64,000 bases of DNA from Pseudomonas guariconensis (lineage in GTDB: Bacteria; Pseudomonadota; Gammaproteobacteria; Pseudomonadales; Pseudomonadaceae): contig NZ_FMYX01000005.1 in the NCBI RefSeq assembly GCF_900102675.1, positions 124,001 to 188,000 on the forward strand. The letters are read 5' to 3'. The notes under the pieces are model-generated. The model saw only the letters and a list, made by a program, of their open reading frames with translations. It ran no database searches and was not told the DNA's origin. This document shows, piece after piece, positions 26,052 through 35,315 of this stretch. The translations under genes were made by a program, and so were the position numbers. Positions within the stretch are counted from its first letter, which is position 1. The number at the start of each line of letters is the position of its first letter.

Positions 26052-27263
26052 TCAGGCGTTGCGGCGCTCCTGCCCCAGGCAAGCCGCTGCAGTGAACAGC
26101 ACGTCGGTCGAGGAGTTGAGCGCGGTCTCGGCCGAGTCCTGCAATACGCCGATGATGAAGCCGACCGCCACCACTTGCATGGCGATCTCGCTGGGGATCC
26201 CGAACAGACTGCAGGCCAGCGGAATCAGCAGCAGCGAGCCACCGGCCACGCCCGAAGCGCCACAGGCACACACGGCCGCCACGACACTGAGCAGCACGGC
26301 GGTCGGCAGGTCCACCGTAATGCCCAGGGTGTGTACGGCGGCCAGGGTCAGCACGGTGATGGTGATTGCTGCGCCCGCCATGTTGATGGTCGCGCCCAGC
26401 GGGATCGATACCGAATAGGTGTCCTCATGCAGTCCGAGCTTTTCCGACAGCGCCAAGTTGACCGGAATGTTGGCCGCCGAGCTGCGGGTGAAGAACGCCG
26501 TGATGCCGCTTTCGCGCAGGCACATGAATACCAGTGGGTACGGGTTGCGACGGATCTTCCAGAACACGATCAGCGGGTTGACCACCAATGCCACGAACAG
26601 CATGCAACCGATCAGTACCATCAGTAGGTGCAAGTAACCAAGCAGAGCGTCTAGGCCGGACTGGGCCAGCGTCGAGGCGACCAGGCCGAAGATCCCCAGG
26701 GGGGCGAAACGGATGACCACGCGTACGATCAGGGTCACGCCGTTGGACAGGTCTTCGACCACGGTGCGGGTGGTCTGCCCAGCATGGCGGATGGCGACGC
26801 CCAGGCCGATGGCCCACGTCAGAATGCCGATGAAGTTGGCGTTGAGCAGCGCATTGACCGGGTTGTCGACGGCGCTCAACAGCAGGCCTTGCAGCACTTC
26901 GCTGATGCCGCCGGGAGCGGTGAGCGAGGCATCGCCGGTGCTGAGCACCAAGTTGGACGGGAACGCCATGCTGGCGACCACGGCCACGACCGCGGCGGCG
27001 AAGGTGCCCAGCAGGTACAGCCAGAGGATCGGTCTGATGTGGGTTTCCTGGCCGTGACGGTGATTGGCGATCGACGCCATGACCAGGATGAACACCAGTA
27101 CCGGTGCCACGGCTTTCAGCGCGCTGACGAACACTTTGCCTAGAAAGGCCAGGTCACGGGCCACGGCCGGGGCGAGCAGAGCGAGGGTGATGCCGGCCAC
27201 CAGGCCGATGCAGATCTGCGTCACCAGACCGGTGCGGTTGATGAGACGAAGGACAGGGGTCAT
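26052..27263 (-). CDS. sstT: Sodium:serine/threonine symporter
   Basis: The protein has 403 aa and belongs to the dicarboxylate/amino acid:cation symporter family, with eight membrane helices and re-entrant loops. Diagnostic blocks are [20 protein letters not shown] (serine-rich hairpin 1), [19 protein letters not shown], and the [21 protein letters not shown] hairpin 2. It takes up serine and threonine with sodium. The nhaR gene, a sodium-responsive regulator, is the next gene upstream on the same strand, 145 bases away. Confidence 0.96.
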   Translation of the reverse strand: MTPVLRLINRTGLVTQICIGLVAGITLALLAPAVARDLAFLGKVFVSALKAVAPVLVFILVMASIANHRHGQETHIRPILWLYLLGTFAAAVVAVVASMAFPSNLVLSTGDASLTAPGGISEVLQGLLLSAVDNPVNALLNANFIGILTWAIGLGVAIRHAGQTTRTVVEDLSNGVTLIVRVVIRFAPLGIFGLVASTLAQSGLDALLGYLHLLMVLIGCMLFVALVVNPLIVFWKIRRNPYPLVFMCLRESGITAFFTRSSAANIPVNLALSEKLGLHEDTYSVSIPLGATINMAGAAITITVLTLAAVHTLGITVDLPTAVLLSVVAAVCACGASGVAGGSLLLIPLACSLFGIPSEIAMQVVAVGFIIGVLQDSAETALNSSTDVLFTAAACLGQERRNA

Positions 27264-27408
27264 GTGCAGCGGAATCTCGTTTTTGTAAAACCGGCAACTC
27301 TAACACAGAGCTTTGCCGGCCTGGTCTGAGCTCGGACGTTCGGGTCGCTTCGCATATAGCCACGAGCTACATTTCCTGCTGACTAATCCGTATTTCCCGC
27401 AGCGTGGA

Positions 27409-28302
27409 TCACCAATGAAACAGATCCCGGCGCGCCCCCTCGGTAATCGCCACGATCCCTGGATGGGTGACCTTGCGTTCCACCGAAATGGCATAGAACG
27501 ACTCGTTCACCGCCTCGGTCTGCCCGATCAGCTCGACGCCATACTGACGGCACACTTCTTCGGCGATCACGCTGGGCGCCACGAAAATCCCGCTACCGGA
27601 CTGCCCGAAGGCCTGCATCAAGGCGCTGTCATCGAATTCGCCGATGATCCGTGGATGCAGCTGCTGTTCGGCCAACCAGCGCAGCAACCGGCTGCGGACC
27701 ACGGTTTCCTGGCCCGGGATCAACAGCGGTGCGTCGTCCAGGCAGGTCGGGAAGGGCAGGGCATGCTGGCGCGCCAGCGCCGGGGTGGCGAAGAAACTCA
27801 GGCCGCACTCGCCCAGTTTCTGGCTGTAGCCCTTGATATCCAGGTGGCTGGGCATCGGGCTGTCGGAGATCACTACATCAAGGCGCTGGATGGCAAGGTC
27901 GGCCAGCAGGCGTTCGAGTTTGTCTTCGCGGCAGTTGATGCGCAGGACGTTGTCCAACTCCATGGTCGGGGCCAGCAGTCGATAGACGATGGATTTGGGA
28001 ACGACGTCGGCGACACCGACGCGAAACAGGATCTGTTCCTGAGGCCCTGCGCGCAGCAGGGCTTCCAGTTCACCGCCGATCTGGAACATCTGTTCGGCAT
28101 AGCCCAGTGCCTGGCGGCCAGTCTCGGTCAGCTCCAACTGCCTGCCGACACGCTGGAACAGCTCCAGCCCGTAGGCTTGTTCGAACAGGCTGATCTGCCC
28201 GCTGATGGTCTGGGGCGTCAGGTTCAGTTGCTCGCTTGCGCGGGCGATGCTGCCGGTCTTGGCCACCACCCAGAAGTAGTGCAGCTGGCGATAATTGAGC
28301 AT
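27409..28302 (-). CDS. nhaR: LysR-family transcriptional regulator NhaR
   Basis: The protein has 297 aa. The N-terminal winged helix-turn-helix begins MLNYRQLHYFWVVAKTGSIA and includes LTPQTISGQISLFE. The effector domain shares the NhaR order GVADVVPKSIVYRLL, DVVISDSPMP, GECGLSFF, LLIPGQETVVRSRLLRW and IGEFDDSALMQAFG. NhaR responds to sodium and high pH and activates sodium/proton antiporter genes; no nhaA is in the window. The A/T-rich space upstream at 28303-28400 probably holds its promoter. Confidence 0.93.
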   Translation of the reverse strand: MLNYRQLHYFWVVAKTGSIARASEQLNLTPQTISGQISLFEQAYGLELFQRVGRQLELTETGRQALGYAEQMFQIGGELEALLRAGPQEQILFRVGVADVVPKSIVYRLLAPTMELDNVLRINCREDKLERLLADLAIQRLDVVISDSPMPSHLDIKGYSQKLGECGLSFFATPALARQHALPFPTCLDDAPLLIPGQETVVRSRLLRWLAEQQLHPRIIGEFDDSALMQAFGQSGSGIFVAPSVIAEEVCRQYGVELIGQTEAVNESFYAISVERKVTHPGIVAITEGARRDLFHW

Positions 28303-28438
28303 CCGACACTTTCCCGATTCGTAAAAACCGAAGTATAACCGCTAAAAATACGAATTTTCCTGATGTATGGCGTTCTCTAGAATGCCCACCCATAAGGCGC
28401 TGCATGCAGCGCCGGAAATTGGAAAAGCGAGGATTCCC

Positions 28439-28678
28439 ATGTTGCAACTCAAATCCATCGGTACGCCCTTGGTGCTGGCCTTGGCCCTGTTCAGCCTGGC
28501 TGGCTGCGACCAGGCCGAGAAGTCCGCCCAGCAGATGCTCGATCAGGCCGCCGAGTCGGCCAAGCAGGCGATCGACAAGACCAACGAAGCTGCCCAACAG
28601 GCCCTGAGCGAGGCCATCGGCTCGGAGGGCGCCAAGCCCAAGGCCGCTGAAGAAAAAAGCGACACCCAAGACATCTGA
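28439..28678 (+). CDS. Small Ala-rich lipoprotein
   Basis: The protein has 79 aa with lipobox LAGC (Cys22 in FSLAGCDQAEK). The mature part is an Ala/Gln/Lys-rich amphipathic helix (QQMLDQAAESAKQAIDKTNE) and an acidic tail with no Cys. It probably forms a coiled coil at a membrane surface. The ribosome site GCGAGGA precedes the ATG at 28439. It lies 25 bases before the TerC-family gene and may be co-transcribed with it. The function is unknown. Confidence 0.75.
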   Translation: MLQLKSIGTPLVLALALFSLAGCDQAEKSAQQMLDQAAESAKQAIDKTNEAAQQALSEAIGSEGAKPKAAEEKSDTQDI

Positions 28679-28703
28679 CCCGGACCCGATGCAGGACTAA
28701 ATC

Positions 28704-29456
28704 ATGGAATATTTGCTGGAACTCGCTGCAAGCCCCGCTGCCTGGGTCGCCCTGGCCACGCTGGTGGCCATGGAAATCGTGCTGGGCATCGACAACCTGA
28801 TCTTCATTTCCATCCTGACCAACAAACTGCCTGAGGCCTACCGCTCCAAGGCGCGGCGTATCGGTATCAGCATGGCGCTGATCATGCGCTTGGCGTTGCT
28901 CTCGACCGTGGCCTGGATCGTCCAGTTGACCGAACCTGTGATCGATGTGTTCGGCCACAGCTTCTCTTGGAAGGACATGATCCTCATCGCCGGTGGCCTG
29001 TTCCTGCTATGGAAAGCCACCAAAGAGATCCACGAGAACGTCGATCCGCATGGCGCCAAGGAAGAAGCCAAGGCTGGATCCACCGTAACCCTGGGCTTTG
29101 CCGCTGCGATCGGCCAGATCCTGATGCTCGACATCGTCTTCTCGATCGATAGCATCATTACCGCTGTAGGCATGACCGAGCACTTGCCGATCATGATCAT
29201 CGCCGTGATCAGCGCCGTGGTCGTGATGCTGGTAGCTGCCGACCCGCTGGCCAAGTTCATCAACGACAACCCGACCGTGGTGATGCTGGCACTGGGCTTC
29301 CTGATCATGATCGGCATGACCCTGATCGCCGAGGGCTTCGGTGCCCATGTGCCAAAAGGCTACGTGTACGCCGCAATGGCGTTCTCGACTGCGATCGAAG
29401 TGCTCAACATCATGGCGCGCCGAGCTCGGCTCAAGCGCGAAGCTGCCGAGGGCTGA
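28704..29456 (+). CDS. TerC family integral membrane protein
   Basis: The protein has 250 aa with seven membrane helices. TerC marks are the acidic residues inside helices: [15 protein letters not shown] near residue 25, and the repeat [14 protein letters not shown] near residue 145. TerC proteins are linked to tellurite resistance and to manganese export or metal loading of exported proteins. The acidic intramembrane pairs fit metal handling. It is followed by a strong terminator. Confidence 0.9.
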   Translation: MEYLLELAASPAAWVALATLVAMEIVLGIDNLIFISILTNKLPEAYRSKARRIGISMALIMRLALLSTVAWIVQLTEPVIDVFGHSFSWKDMILIAGGLFLLWKATKEIHENVDPHGAKEEAKAGSTVTLGFAAAIGQILMLDIVFSIDSIITAVGMTEHLPIMIIAVISAVVVMLVAADPLAKFINDNPTVVMLALGFLIMIGMTLIAEGFGAHVPKGYVYAAMAFSTAIEVLNIMARRARLKREAAEG

Positions 29457-29475
29457 TCGCTCGAAGCACAAAGGA

Positions 29476-29506
29476 GGGGGCGCAGTGCGCCCCCTTCGCT
29501 TTTTCT
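29476..29506 (+). terminator. Terminator after the TerC-family gene
   Basis: GGGGGCGC (29476-29483) pairs with GCGCCCCC (29487-29494), followed by TTCGCTTTTTC. Confidence 0.9.
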
Positions 29507-29576
29507 GGATTCGGGGGCTGACGGGTAGGGGAGCGGTCTATCGTATGTGGGCCGCGTCGGCAGGCTGGGTTGAATG

Positions 29577-29753
29577 TCAGTGCGCCCCTGCGTGCCGCCG
29601 CGCACGACGCGCCGGCTGTGGTTTGGGCAACGTTTGCGGTGGCAGGTGATGGTGGGAATGCCTGCGCACGATGCGCAACACCCCCCACAGCATGGCGGCG
29701 GCGACGCTCACCCACATCCCCACCAGCATCAGTATCGCCATTGTCAGGCTCAT
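29577..29753 (-). CDS. Small single-pass membrane protein, 58 aa
   Basis: A minus-strand frame starts MSLTMAILMLVGMWVSVAAA, with a strong AAGGAGG ribosome site 7 bases upstream of the ATG at 29753. One membrane helix (residues 2-28) is followed by a cytoplasmic tail that is His- and Arg-rich (RRHSHHHLPPQ, then PARRARRHAGAH). The His cluster could bind metal ions, which would suit the TerC-type neighbour, but that is inference. The family is not recognised. Confidence 0.65.
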   Translation of the reverse strand: MSLTMAILMLVGMWVSVAAAMLWGVLRIVRRHSHHHLPPQTLPKPQPARRARRHAGAH

Positions 29754-29967
29754 GTGTGCCTCCTTCTCTCAGGCGCGCACGGGGCTCGCCTTCCAGACAC
29801 TGCTTTAGTCTAGCCCGCCGGGCGGTGCGTTCCATTGACCGAAGGTCTATTCCCTTGGGCCGTTTCGTTCCAAGCCGGTGACGGGCTATACCCAAACACG
29901 CACCCAGCCTATGATCGGAGCCCAGGGCCGGGCGCTGCCTGCCTGGCGACGGAACAAGCGAGTGCCC

Positions 29968-30642
29968 ATGTTGCAAGAAACCTTCACTTCATCGCGCCGG
30001 CTGCTGGCCGCGTGCCTGGTCGTGGCCAGCCTGGCCGGTTGCGCCAGTGGTCCATCGCCTGTGGCGAAGGGCCAGGCACAGCGGGTCGAGATCAGCAGCG
30101 TGCCGTTCTATCGCGGCAAGGCCAATCACAGCGGGGCCATGGCACTGGCGGCACTGCTGTCGCAACAGGGCGTGGTCATCACGCCGGGTTTGCTTGATAA
30201 ACCCCTTAACCTGCCACAGGGCGCCGACGCGCTGGGCGCCGGCATTCCCAAGGTAGCGCGTGAATACGGCATGGTCGTCTACCCACTGGACAAGCGCCTT
30301 GAGGCCTTGCTGACCCAAGTGGCGGCAGGCAACCCGGTGCTAGTGCGTTACGAAGAAGGCTCGGCCTTTTGGAGTGAGCCACGCTATGCGGTGCTGATTG
30401 GCTATGACAGCTACAAAGGGCGGGTGCTGTTGCGTTCGGGGATGCAGCGTCGCCTGTTGATGGCGTTCGATGATTTCGAGGCTGCGTGGGCGAAGACGGG
30501 AAGTTGGGCTGTGCTGGTGCAGCCACCGAAACAGCTGCCGGCTCAGGTGGACCGTCAGCGTTGGCTGCAGGCCGCCGACGAGCTGGCCCGGGCAGGCCAG
30601 GAAATCGCGGCGAAGCAGGCGGTCCGCAGCCTGGGCCAGTAA
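29968..30642 (+). CDS. C39-peptidase-like lipoprotein lacking the catalytic Cys and His
   Basis: The protein has 224 aa with a lipoprotein signal and lipobox LAGC (Cys25). The body has the papain-like C39 layout: VPFYRGKANHSGAMALAALL (45-64), a central GIPKVAREYGMVVYPL, GNPVLVRYEEG and RYAVLIGYDSYKGRVLLRSG. In active members of this family, the first block has Gln-Cys-Gly-Pro and the last begins with His. Here these positions read N-H-S-G and Tyr, so both nucleophile and general base are absent, and peptidase activity is unlikely. It may have become a binding protein. The start at 29968 is chosen at the lipoprotein signal; the frame is open 90 bases further upstream. Confidence 0.72.
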   Translation: MLQETFTSSRRLLAACLVVASLAGCASGPSPVAKGQAQRVEISSVPFYRGKANHSGAMALAALLSQQGVVITPGLLDKPLNLPQGADALGAGIPKVAREYGMVVYPLDKRLEALLTQVAAGNPVLVRYEEGSAFWSEPRYAVLIGYDSYKGRVLLRSGMQRRLLMAFDDFEAAWAKTGSWAVLVQPPKQLPAQVDRQRWLQAADELARAGQEIAAKQAVRSLGQ

Positions 30643-30644
30643 TG

Positions 30645-30698
30645 CAATCGCGGGCCAAACCCGCTCCTGCAGCCAGGAGCGGACTTGGCCCGCGATTG
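30645..30698. repeat. Large nested palindrome, REP-like
   Basis: A perfect 14-base outer arm (30645-30658 with 30685-30698) encloses a perfect 9-base inner stem, CCGCTCCTG (30661-30669) with CAGGAGCGG (30674-30682), and a 4-base loop. It follows the lipoprotein stop by two bases and may both terminate and protect the transcript. The inner part resembles the REP core of P. putida. Confidence 0.75.
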
Positions 30699-30712
30699 GG
30701 TCGACCATACCT

Positions 30713-30734
30713 GGGGCGACGCTTTCGTCGCCCC
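30713..30734. terminator. Terminator-like hairpin after puuB
   Basis: GGGGCGACG (30713-30721) pairs with CGTCGCCCC (30726-30734) over CTTT. It lies 10 bases beyond the puuB stop on the minus strand. No long T-run is present, so it may work with the adjacent palindrome. Confidence 0.65.
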
Positions 30735-30743
30735 CGGCTCGTC

Positions 30744-32027
30744 TTAGATGCCCAGACGGTCGCGCAGGCTGTAGTACCAGGCGCCCAGGGCGCTGAACGG
30801 TACGCGCAGCAGCTGACCACCCGGGAACGGGTAGTGCGGCAGACCGGCAAAGGCGTCGAAGCGCTCGGCCTGGCCACGCAGGGCTTCGGCCAGTACCTTG
30901 CCCGCCAGGTGGGTGTAGGTCACGCCGTGACCGGAGCAGCCCTGGGAGTAGTAGATGTTGTCGCCGATACGACCCACCTGTGGCAGGCGCGACAGGGTCA
31001 GCAGGAAGTTGCCGGTCCAGGCGAAGTCGATCTTCACGTCCTTGAGCTGCGGGAAGGCCTTGAGCATCTTCGGACGGATGATTGCCTCGATGTTGGCCGG
31101 GTCGCGAGCACCGTAGACCACGCCACCACCGAAGATCAGACGCTTGTCGCTGGTCAGGCGGTAGTAGTCGAGCAGGTAGTTGCAGTCCTCGACGCAGTAG
31201 TCCTGCGGCAGCAGGGTGCGGGCCAGTTCCTCGCCCAGCGGCTCGGTGGTGATCACCTGGGTGCCGCATGGCATGGACTTGGCCGCCAGCTCCGGTACCA
31301 GGTTACCCAGGTAGGCGTTACCGGCAACGATGATGAACTTGGCGCGCACCTTGCCTTGCGGGGTGTGCACGACCGGGTTGGCACCGCGCTCGATGCGCAC
31401 GGCCGGGGTCTGTTCATAAATCACGCCACCCAGCGACTCGACCGCGGCAGCTTCGCCCAAGGCCAGGTTAAGCGGGTGAATGTGGCCACCGCTCATGTCC
31501 AGCATGCCGCCGACATAGTTGTCGCAGGCGACCACTTCGCGGATGCGCTTCTGGTCCATCAGCTCCAGCTGGGTGTGGCCGAAACGCTCCCACAGACGCT
31601 TTTGCGACTCCAGGTGGCCCATCTGCTTGGCGCTCAGTGCAGCGAACACGCCGCCGTCCTTCAGGTCGCACTGGATGTTGTACTTGGCCACGCGCTCACG
31701 GATGATGCGTCCGCCTTCGAAGGCCATCTGACCCAGCAGTTGCGCCTGCTTGGGGCCGACGGTGCGCTCGATCACGTCGATGTCACGGCTGTAGCTGTTG
31801 ACGATCTGGCCGCCGTTGCGGCCCGATGCGCCGAAGCCCACTTTGGCCGCCTCGACGATGCTCACTTTGAAGCCGTTTTCCAGCAGGAACAGGGCGCTGG
31901 ACAGGCCGGTGTAACCGGCGCCGATGATGCAGATGTCAGTCTCCACCTCACCCTGCAGCGCCGGACGTGGCGGCACCGGGTTGGCCGAGGCGGCGTAGTA
32001 GGACTGGGGGTAGGGGGTATTGGCCAT
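30744..32027 (-). CDS. puuB: FAD-dependent oxidoreductase, gamma-glutamylputrescine oxidase type
   Basis: The protein is a 427-aa amine oxidase of the DAO/glycine-oxidase fold. The ADP-binding motif DICIIGAGYTGLSSALFL (G36, G38, G41) is followed by VGFGASGRNGGQIVNSYS, GGHIHPLNLALGEAAAVESLG and the C-terminal WTGNFLLTLSRLPQVGRIGD and YSQGCSGHGVTYTHLAGKV, as in PuuB. PuuB oxidises gamma-glutamylputrescine in putrescine breakdown. No other puu gene is adjacent, so a related amine substrate is possible. Confidence 0.85.
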   Translation of the reverse strand: MANTPYPQSYYAASANPVPPRPALQGEVETDICIIGAGYTGLSSALFLLENGFKVSIVEAAKVGFGASGRNGGQIVNSYSRDIDVIERTVGPKQAQLLGQMAFEGGRIIRERVAKYNIQCDLKDGGVFAALSAKQMGHLESQKRLWERFGHTQLELMDQKRIREVVACDNYVGGMLDMSGGHIHPLNLALGEAAAVESLGGVIYEQTPAVRIERGANPVVHTPQGKVRAKFIIVAGNAYLGNLVPELAAKSMPCGTQVITTEPLGEELARTLLPQDYCVEDCNYLLDYYRLTSDKRLIFGGGVVYGARDPANIEAIIRPKMLKAFPQLKDVKIDFAWTGNFLLTLSRLPQVGRIGDNIYYSQGCSGHGVTYTHLAGKVLAEALRGQAERFDAFAGLPHYPFPGGQLLRVPFSALGAWYYSLRDRLGI

Positions 32028-32228
32028 GCTCGGGGAACCTCGTGTTTTATATTTTTAACGAATGTACCGATGCTATCAATAATAATAAACACCCGCTAGT
32101 CGTCCGTTGAAAATCCTTTACTCCCCCCGTCGCTTCGGGTCAGGTAAATATTTTTAAGATTCAGTGAGTTAGCGTGAAAAAAACAGTTGACAGCGATTTT
32201 GGAGCGCGTAGAATGCGCCCTCATCGAC

Positions 32229-32305
32229 AGGCACATAGCTCAGTTGGTTAGAGCACCACCTTGACATGGTGGGGGTCGTTGGTTCGAGTCCAATTGTGCC
32301 TACCA
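32229..32305 (+). tRNA. tRNA-Val (anticodon GAC)
   Basis: The gene has 77 bases, with acceptor stem AGGCACA/TGTGCCT, D-arm AGCTCAGTTGGTTAGAGC, anticodon loop CTTGACATG with anticodon GAC, T-loop TTCGAGT and encoded CCA at 32303-32305. Confidence 0.97.
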
Positions 32306-32335
32306 AACAAAAGCCCCGGGTTTCCGGGCACCGAA

Positions 32336-32365
32336 AAGGGCGATCCGAAAGGATCGCCCTTTTTG
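32336..32365 (+). terminator. Terminator of tRNA-Val
   Basis: GGGCGATCC (32338-32346) pairs with GGATCGCCC (32351-32359) over GAAA, followed by TTTTTG. Confidence 0.92.
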
Positions 32366-32766
32366 CGTTTGCACTACTCCGTGCGGCTTTGTTGAGCGTG
32401 CCGACCACTTGCAGATTCGGCCGGCATGTTACCCATCGAGTGGCAGAGCACGAGCCTTGCTCACACGGCACTCGACGAAGCACGGGCTGTCTGCGGGGGG
32501 TGAAAGCAGCGATATCCATCAGCTGCTGGGTGTCTTCATCACGCATCGCGGCATTTAGCCGAGCGTGTTCGCCCGTCAGAAGAGTGGGGCACTGTCTTTT
32601 CCTGGGTGATAAGTGGGGGCGAACGGGCACCAGTTTACCCTTTACTTCAAGGCGCTTGCTATGAACGACAGGATCGGCCAAGCCGGCTGTCCGGTGCCGC
32701 GAATTGATTTCGATCGGTTGGGCAAACCCGGTGCTCTATGTAAGACAACACAGCAAGGGGCATCCC
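32366..32766. other. Gene-poor stretch after tRNA-Val
   Basis: About 400 bases without a convincing gene. A long minus-strand frame runs through it but continues antisense across the tRNA, and no family is recognisable. Near the right end is TTGAT-TTCG-ATCGG (32704-32717), which matches only 8 of 10 positions of an ANR box and is 50 bases before the next gene. Confidence 0.55.
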
Positions 32767-33087
32767 ATGAAAAAGAGAGGCGAGACGTACCGACAATGGT
32801 GCGATCCGATCCTGCATCATCAAACCCATGAGCAGACCCTCGACGATGGCACCTGCCTCGAGGTGCAGACGCGCTTGTCGCGCACCGGGGCGACACAGCT
32901 GTTCATCGGTGTCTACGACGCGGACGGCAATGTGGTGTGTGAACAGATATACGACCAGCGCCCCGGCGAGACCATGACTCGGGCCTTGATGTGGGGGGTG
33001 GGCCATGCCAGGCAGTTGGCCGTCCAAGGCGCGGAGGCGCAAGTGGGGCGGTCCGGCCTTGCAGCGAGGTCTAATACAGGAAGGTAG
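32767..33087 (+). CDS. Small conserved protein, paralogue of the protein at 60384
   Basis: The protein has 106 aa. The central block LHHQTHEQTLDDGTCLEVQ, then TRLSRTGATQLFIGVYD and RPGETMTRALMWGVGHAR are almost the same as in the 96-aa protein at 60384-60674, so these are two copies of one family. It has no signal peptide or membrane segment. The fold reads as alternating beta strands with a final helix. The AAGGGG ribosome site fixes the start. It lies two bases before the DUF72 gene, so the two are translated together. The function is unknown. Confidence 0.75.
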   Translation: MKKRGETYRQWCDPILHHQTHEQTLDDGTCLEVQTRLSRTGATQLFIGVYDADGNVVCEQIYDQRPGETMTRALMWGVGHARQLAVQGAEAQVGRSGLAARSNTGR

Positions 33088-33089
33088 GA

Positions 33090-33803
33090 ATGATTCATCT
33101 GGGGTGTGCGGGTTGGAGCTTGCCACGCGAGTACGCCGATGAGTTCGTGCAGTCTGGCAGCCACCTGCAGCGATACGCCGCGCGATTGAACGCAGTGGAA
33201 ATCAACAGCTCGTTCTATCGCCCCCACCGGCCTGGCACATACGCACGCTGGGCATCGTCCGTGCCGGAAGACTTTCGCTTCGCGGTGAAACTTCCCAAGA
33301 TCATCACTCATGACCTGCGCCTGCAAGGATGCACTGAGGTCCTCGATGAGTTCCTGGGGCAATGCGGGCAATTAGGCAGCCGCTTGGGTTGCTTGTTGGT
33401 GCAATTGCCGCCCTCGCTGAGGTACGACGTTGGCAGTGCCGGACGTTTCTTCGAAGCCTTGCGTGAGCGGTACAGCGGATCGATAGCGCTCGAGCCCAGG
33501 CACGTTAGCTGGCAGTTGGCACAGCCGCTGTTGATCGACCTGCAGATCGCGCAAGTAGCCGCCAATCCCTCACGCTTTGAGACCGATGCCCGCCCTGGTG
33601 GTTGGCCAGGGCTGGTCTATTGGCGCCTTCATGGTGAGCCGCGGATCTACCACAGCGAATATCCCACGGCCTACCTGCAAAGCTTGGCCGAACAGTTGCA
33701 GCGTAGCCGTGCAGCCGGGATACCTACCTGGTGCATATTCGACAACACCGCGTCGGGTGCGGCATTGAGCAATGCGCTGACGCTTCAGGGCTTTCTGTGC
33801 TGA
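33090..33803 (+). CDS. DUF72 family protein (YecE-like)
   Basis: The protein has 237 aa in a TIM-barrel-like family. Typical blocks are HLGCAGWSLPREYADEF, LNAVEINSSFYRPHRPGTYA, FRFAVKLPKIITHD, LLVQLPPSLRYD, IALEPRHVSW, YWRLHG and WCIFDNTASGAALSNA. The active-site-like cavity residues are conserved, but the reaction is not established for the family. It is coupled to the small gene upstream. Confidence 0.92.
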   Translation: MIHLGCAGWSLPREYADEFVQSGSHLQRYAARLNAVEINSSFYRPHRPGTYARWASSVPEDFRFAVKLPKIITHDLRLQGCTEVLDEFLGQCGQLGSRLGCLLVQLPPSLRYDVGSAGRFFEALRERYSGSIALEPRHVSWQLAQPLLIDLQIAQVAANPSRFETDARPGGWPGLVYWRLHGEPRIYHSEYPTAYLQSLAEQLQRSRAAGIPTWCIFDNTASGAALSNALTLQGFLC

Positions 33804-33853
33804 GGCTTCAAGGTGCATGGCCGGGCTTCGGGCCACCCCGTACCTGTCGATGG

Positions 33854-33930
33854 AAATCCACCCGCGAAGCATGCGACTCGGTCGCTGGCACCGGTGTTGC
33901 CGAAGTTCGCGGGTGGAGTCGCTCCCACAG
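33854..33930. repeat. REP pair, inverted, second sequence type
   Basis: The left arm ATCCACCCGCGAAGC (33856-33870) and the right arm TTCGCGGGTGGAGTCGCTCC (33906-33925), followed by CACAG, form an inverted pair. This is the common P. putida REP variant with GGGTGGA instead of GGGTAAA. It lies between two convergent genes. Confidence 0.75.
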
Positions 33931-33953
33931 GGCGCAACGGAACATGCACCAGC

Positions 33954-34784
33954 CTAGCCGCGTATAAAGGCCAGCAGGTCAGCGTTGATCGTCTCGGCGT
34001 GGGTGGTCGGCATCCCATGAGGGTAGCCGGCATAGAGCTTCAGCGTACTGTTCTGCAGCAGCTTGGCCGAGAGCACGCCGGCGTTCTCATAGGGCACGAT
34101 CTGGTCATCGTCACCGTGCATCACCAGAACGGGAAGGGTGATGCGCTTGAGGTCTTCGGTGAAATCGGTTTGCGAGAACGCAACGATGCCATCGTAGTGA
34201 GCTTTGGCGCCGCCCATCATGCCCTGGCGCCACCAGTTGAGGATGATGCCTTGCGAAGGCTTCGCGCCCGGTCGGTTGTAGCCGTAGAACGGGCCTGCGG
34301 GGACGTCGTGGTAGAACTGCGCGCGGTTGGCGGCAAGTTGGGCCTGCAGGTCGTCGAAGACCGATTTGGGCAGGCCGCCTGGGTTGGCGTCGGTCTTGAC
34401 CATCAACGGCGGCACCGCGCTGATGATGACCGCCTTGGACACGCGATCCTGCCCATGGCGGGCAATATAGTGCACGACCTCGCCGCCACCTGTGGAGTGG
34501 CCGATATGAACGGCGCCATGGGTACCAAGGTGATCGACCACCGCAGCCACATCATCGGCATAGTGGTCCATGTCATGGCCATCCCATACCTGGCTCGAGC
34601 GACCATGGCCGCGGCGGTCGTGCGCCACCACACGAAACCCTTGGGCCAGGAAGAACAGCATCTGGGCATCCCAGTCATCGGCACTGAGCGGCCAGCCATG
34701 GTGGAAATGGATGACCTGCGCATCGCGGGGGCCCCAGTCCTTGTAGAAGATCTCAACGCCGTCTTTGGTTGTGACGTATCCCAT
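33954..34784 (-). CDS. Alpha/beta hydrolase, non-heme chloroperoxidase family
   Basis: The protein has 276 aa from the ATG at 34784, which has AGGAG eight bases upstream. Features are the oxyanion region [12 protein letters not shown], the nucleophile elbow GHSTGG with Ser97, the acidic residue in [10 protein letters not shown] and the His in [11 protein letters not shown]. This is the pattern and length of cofactor-free chloroperoxidases, which are esterases with perhydrolase activity. The true substrate is unknown. It is divergent from the YeeE-type genes. Confidence 0.9.
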   Translation of the reverse strand: MGYVTTKDGVEIFYKDWGPRDAQVIHFHHGWPLSADDWDAQMLFFLAQGFRVVAHDRRGHGRSSQVWDGHDMDHYADDVAAVVDHLGTHGAVHIGHSTGGGEVVHYIARHGQDRVSKAVIISAVPPLMVKTDANPGGLPKSVFDDLQAQLAANRAQFYHDVPAGPFYGYNRPGAKPSQGIILNWWRQGMMGGAKAHYDGIVAFSQTDFTEDLKRITLPVLVMHGDDDQIVPYENAGVLSAKLLQNSTLKLYAGYPHGMPTTHAETINADLLAFIRG

Positions 34785-34876
34785 GCTTGCATCTCCTGTG
34801 TAGGTGAAGTTCGGCACTGCCCATCAACTGTAGGATTAAAATTGAGATTGGGCTCGACTCGCTCGCGGAGGATGCG

Positions 34877-35314
34877 ATGACAATTGATTGGATGGCCTTC
34901 ACACCCTGGTCGGCCTTGGCCGGCGGCGCACTGATTGGGCTGGGGGCCGGCCTGTTCGTGGTCGCCAACGGACGCATTGCGGGAATCAGCGGTTTGCTCA
35001 GCTCGGTGTTTCAGCGTCGGGCTGAGGGGCGTGGCGAGAAATTCGCGTTTCTCCTGGGCCTGCTGGCGGCGCCGTTGTTATGGATGCTGTTCTCGACGCT
35101 GCCACCCGCGCACTTCGCTTCGGCCCCGTGGGTACTGGCAACGGCCGGCCTGCTGGTCGGCTTGGGCACGCGCTATGGCAGTGGCTGCACCAGTGGCCAT
35201 GGTGTTTGCGGTATTTCTCGACTGTCACCCCGTTCACTGGTGGCCACGCTGTGCTTCATGGCAACGGGCTTTCTCACGGTCTTTGTCGTTCGACATCTTC
35301 TACAAGGAAGCTGA
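34877..35314 (+). CDS. YeeE/YedE family membrane protein, first half
   Basis: The protein has 145 aa with four membrane helices. The family signature is present as [20 protein letters not shown], with Cys residues in the transport pore, and [16 protein letters not shown]. YeeE/YedE proteins move sulfur compounds such as thiosulfate or sulfide. Here the transporter is split into two half-length genes one base apart, the usual PmpA/PmpB-type arrangement. It probably works as a heterodimer with the next gene product. Confidence 0.88.
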   Translation: MTIDWMAFTPWSALAGGALIGLGAGLFVVANGRIAGISGLLSSVFQRRAEGRGEKFAFLLGLLAAPLLWMLFSTLPPAHFASAPWVLATAGLLVGLGTRYGSGCTSGHGVCGISRLSPRSLVATLCFMATGFLTVFVVRHLLQGS

Positions 35315-35315
35315 C

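Noticed and set aside
30486..32099. Long plus-strand frame of 537 codons
   Set aside because: It is antisense to puuB and to the end of the lipoprotein gene; there is no coding signal of its own.
32169..32681. Minus-strand frame across tRNA-Val
   Set aside because: It runs antisense through a clear tRNA, giving the familiar spurious tRNA-antisense peptide.
32704..32717. ANR-like site before the small gene at 32767
   Set aside because: Right half is ATCGG instead of ATCAA; below the standard of the other six sites.
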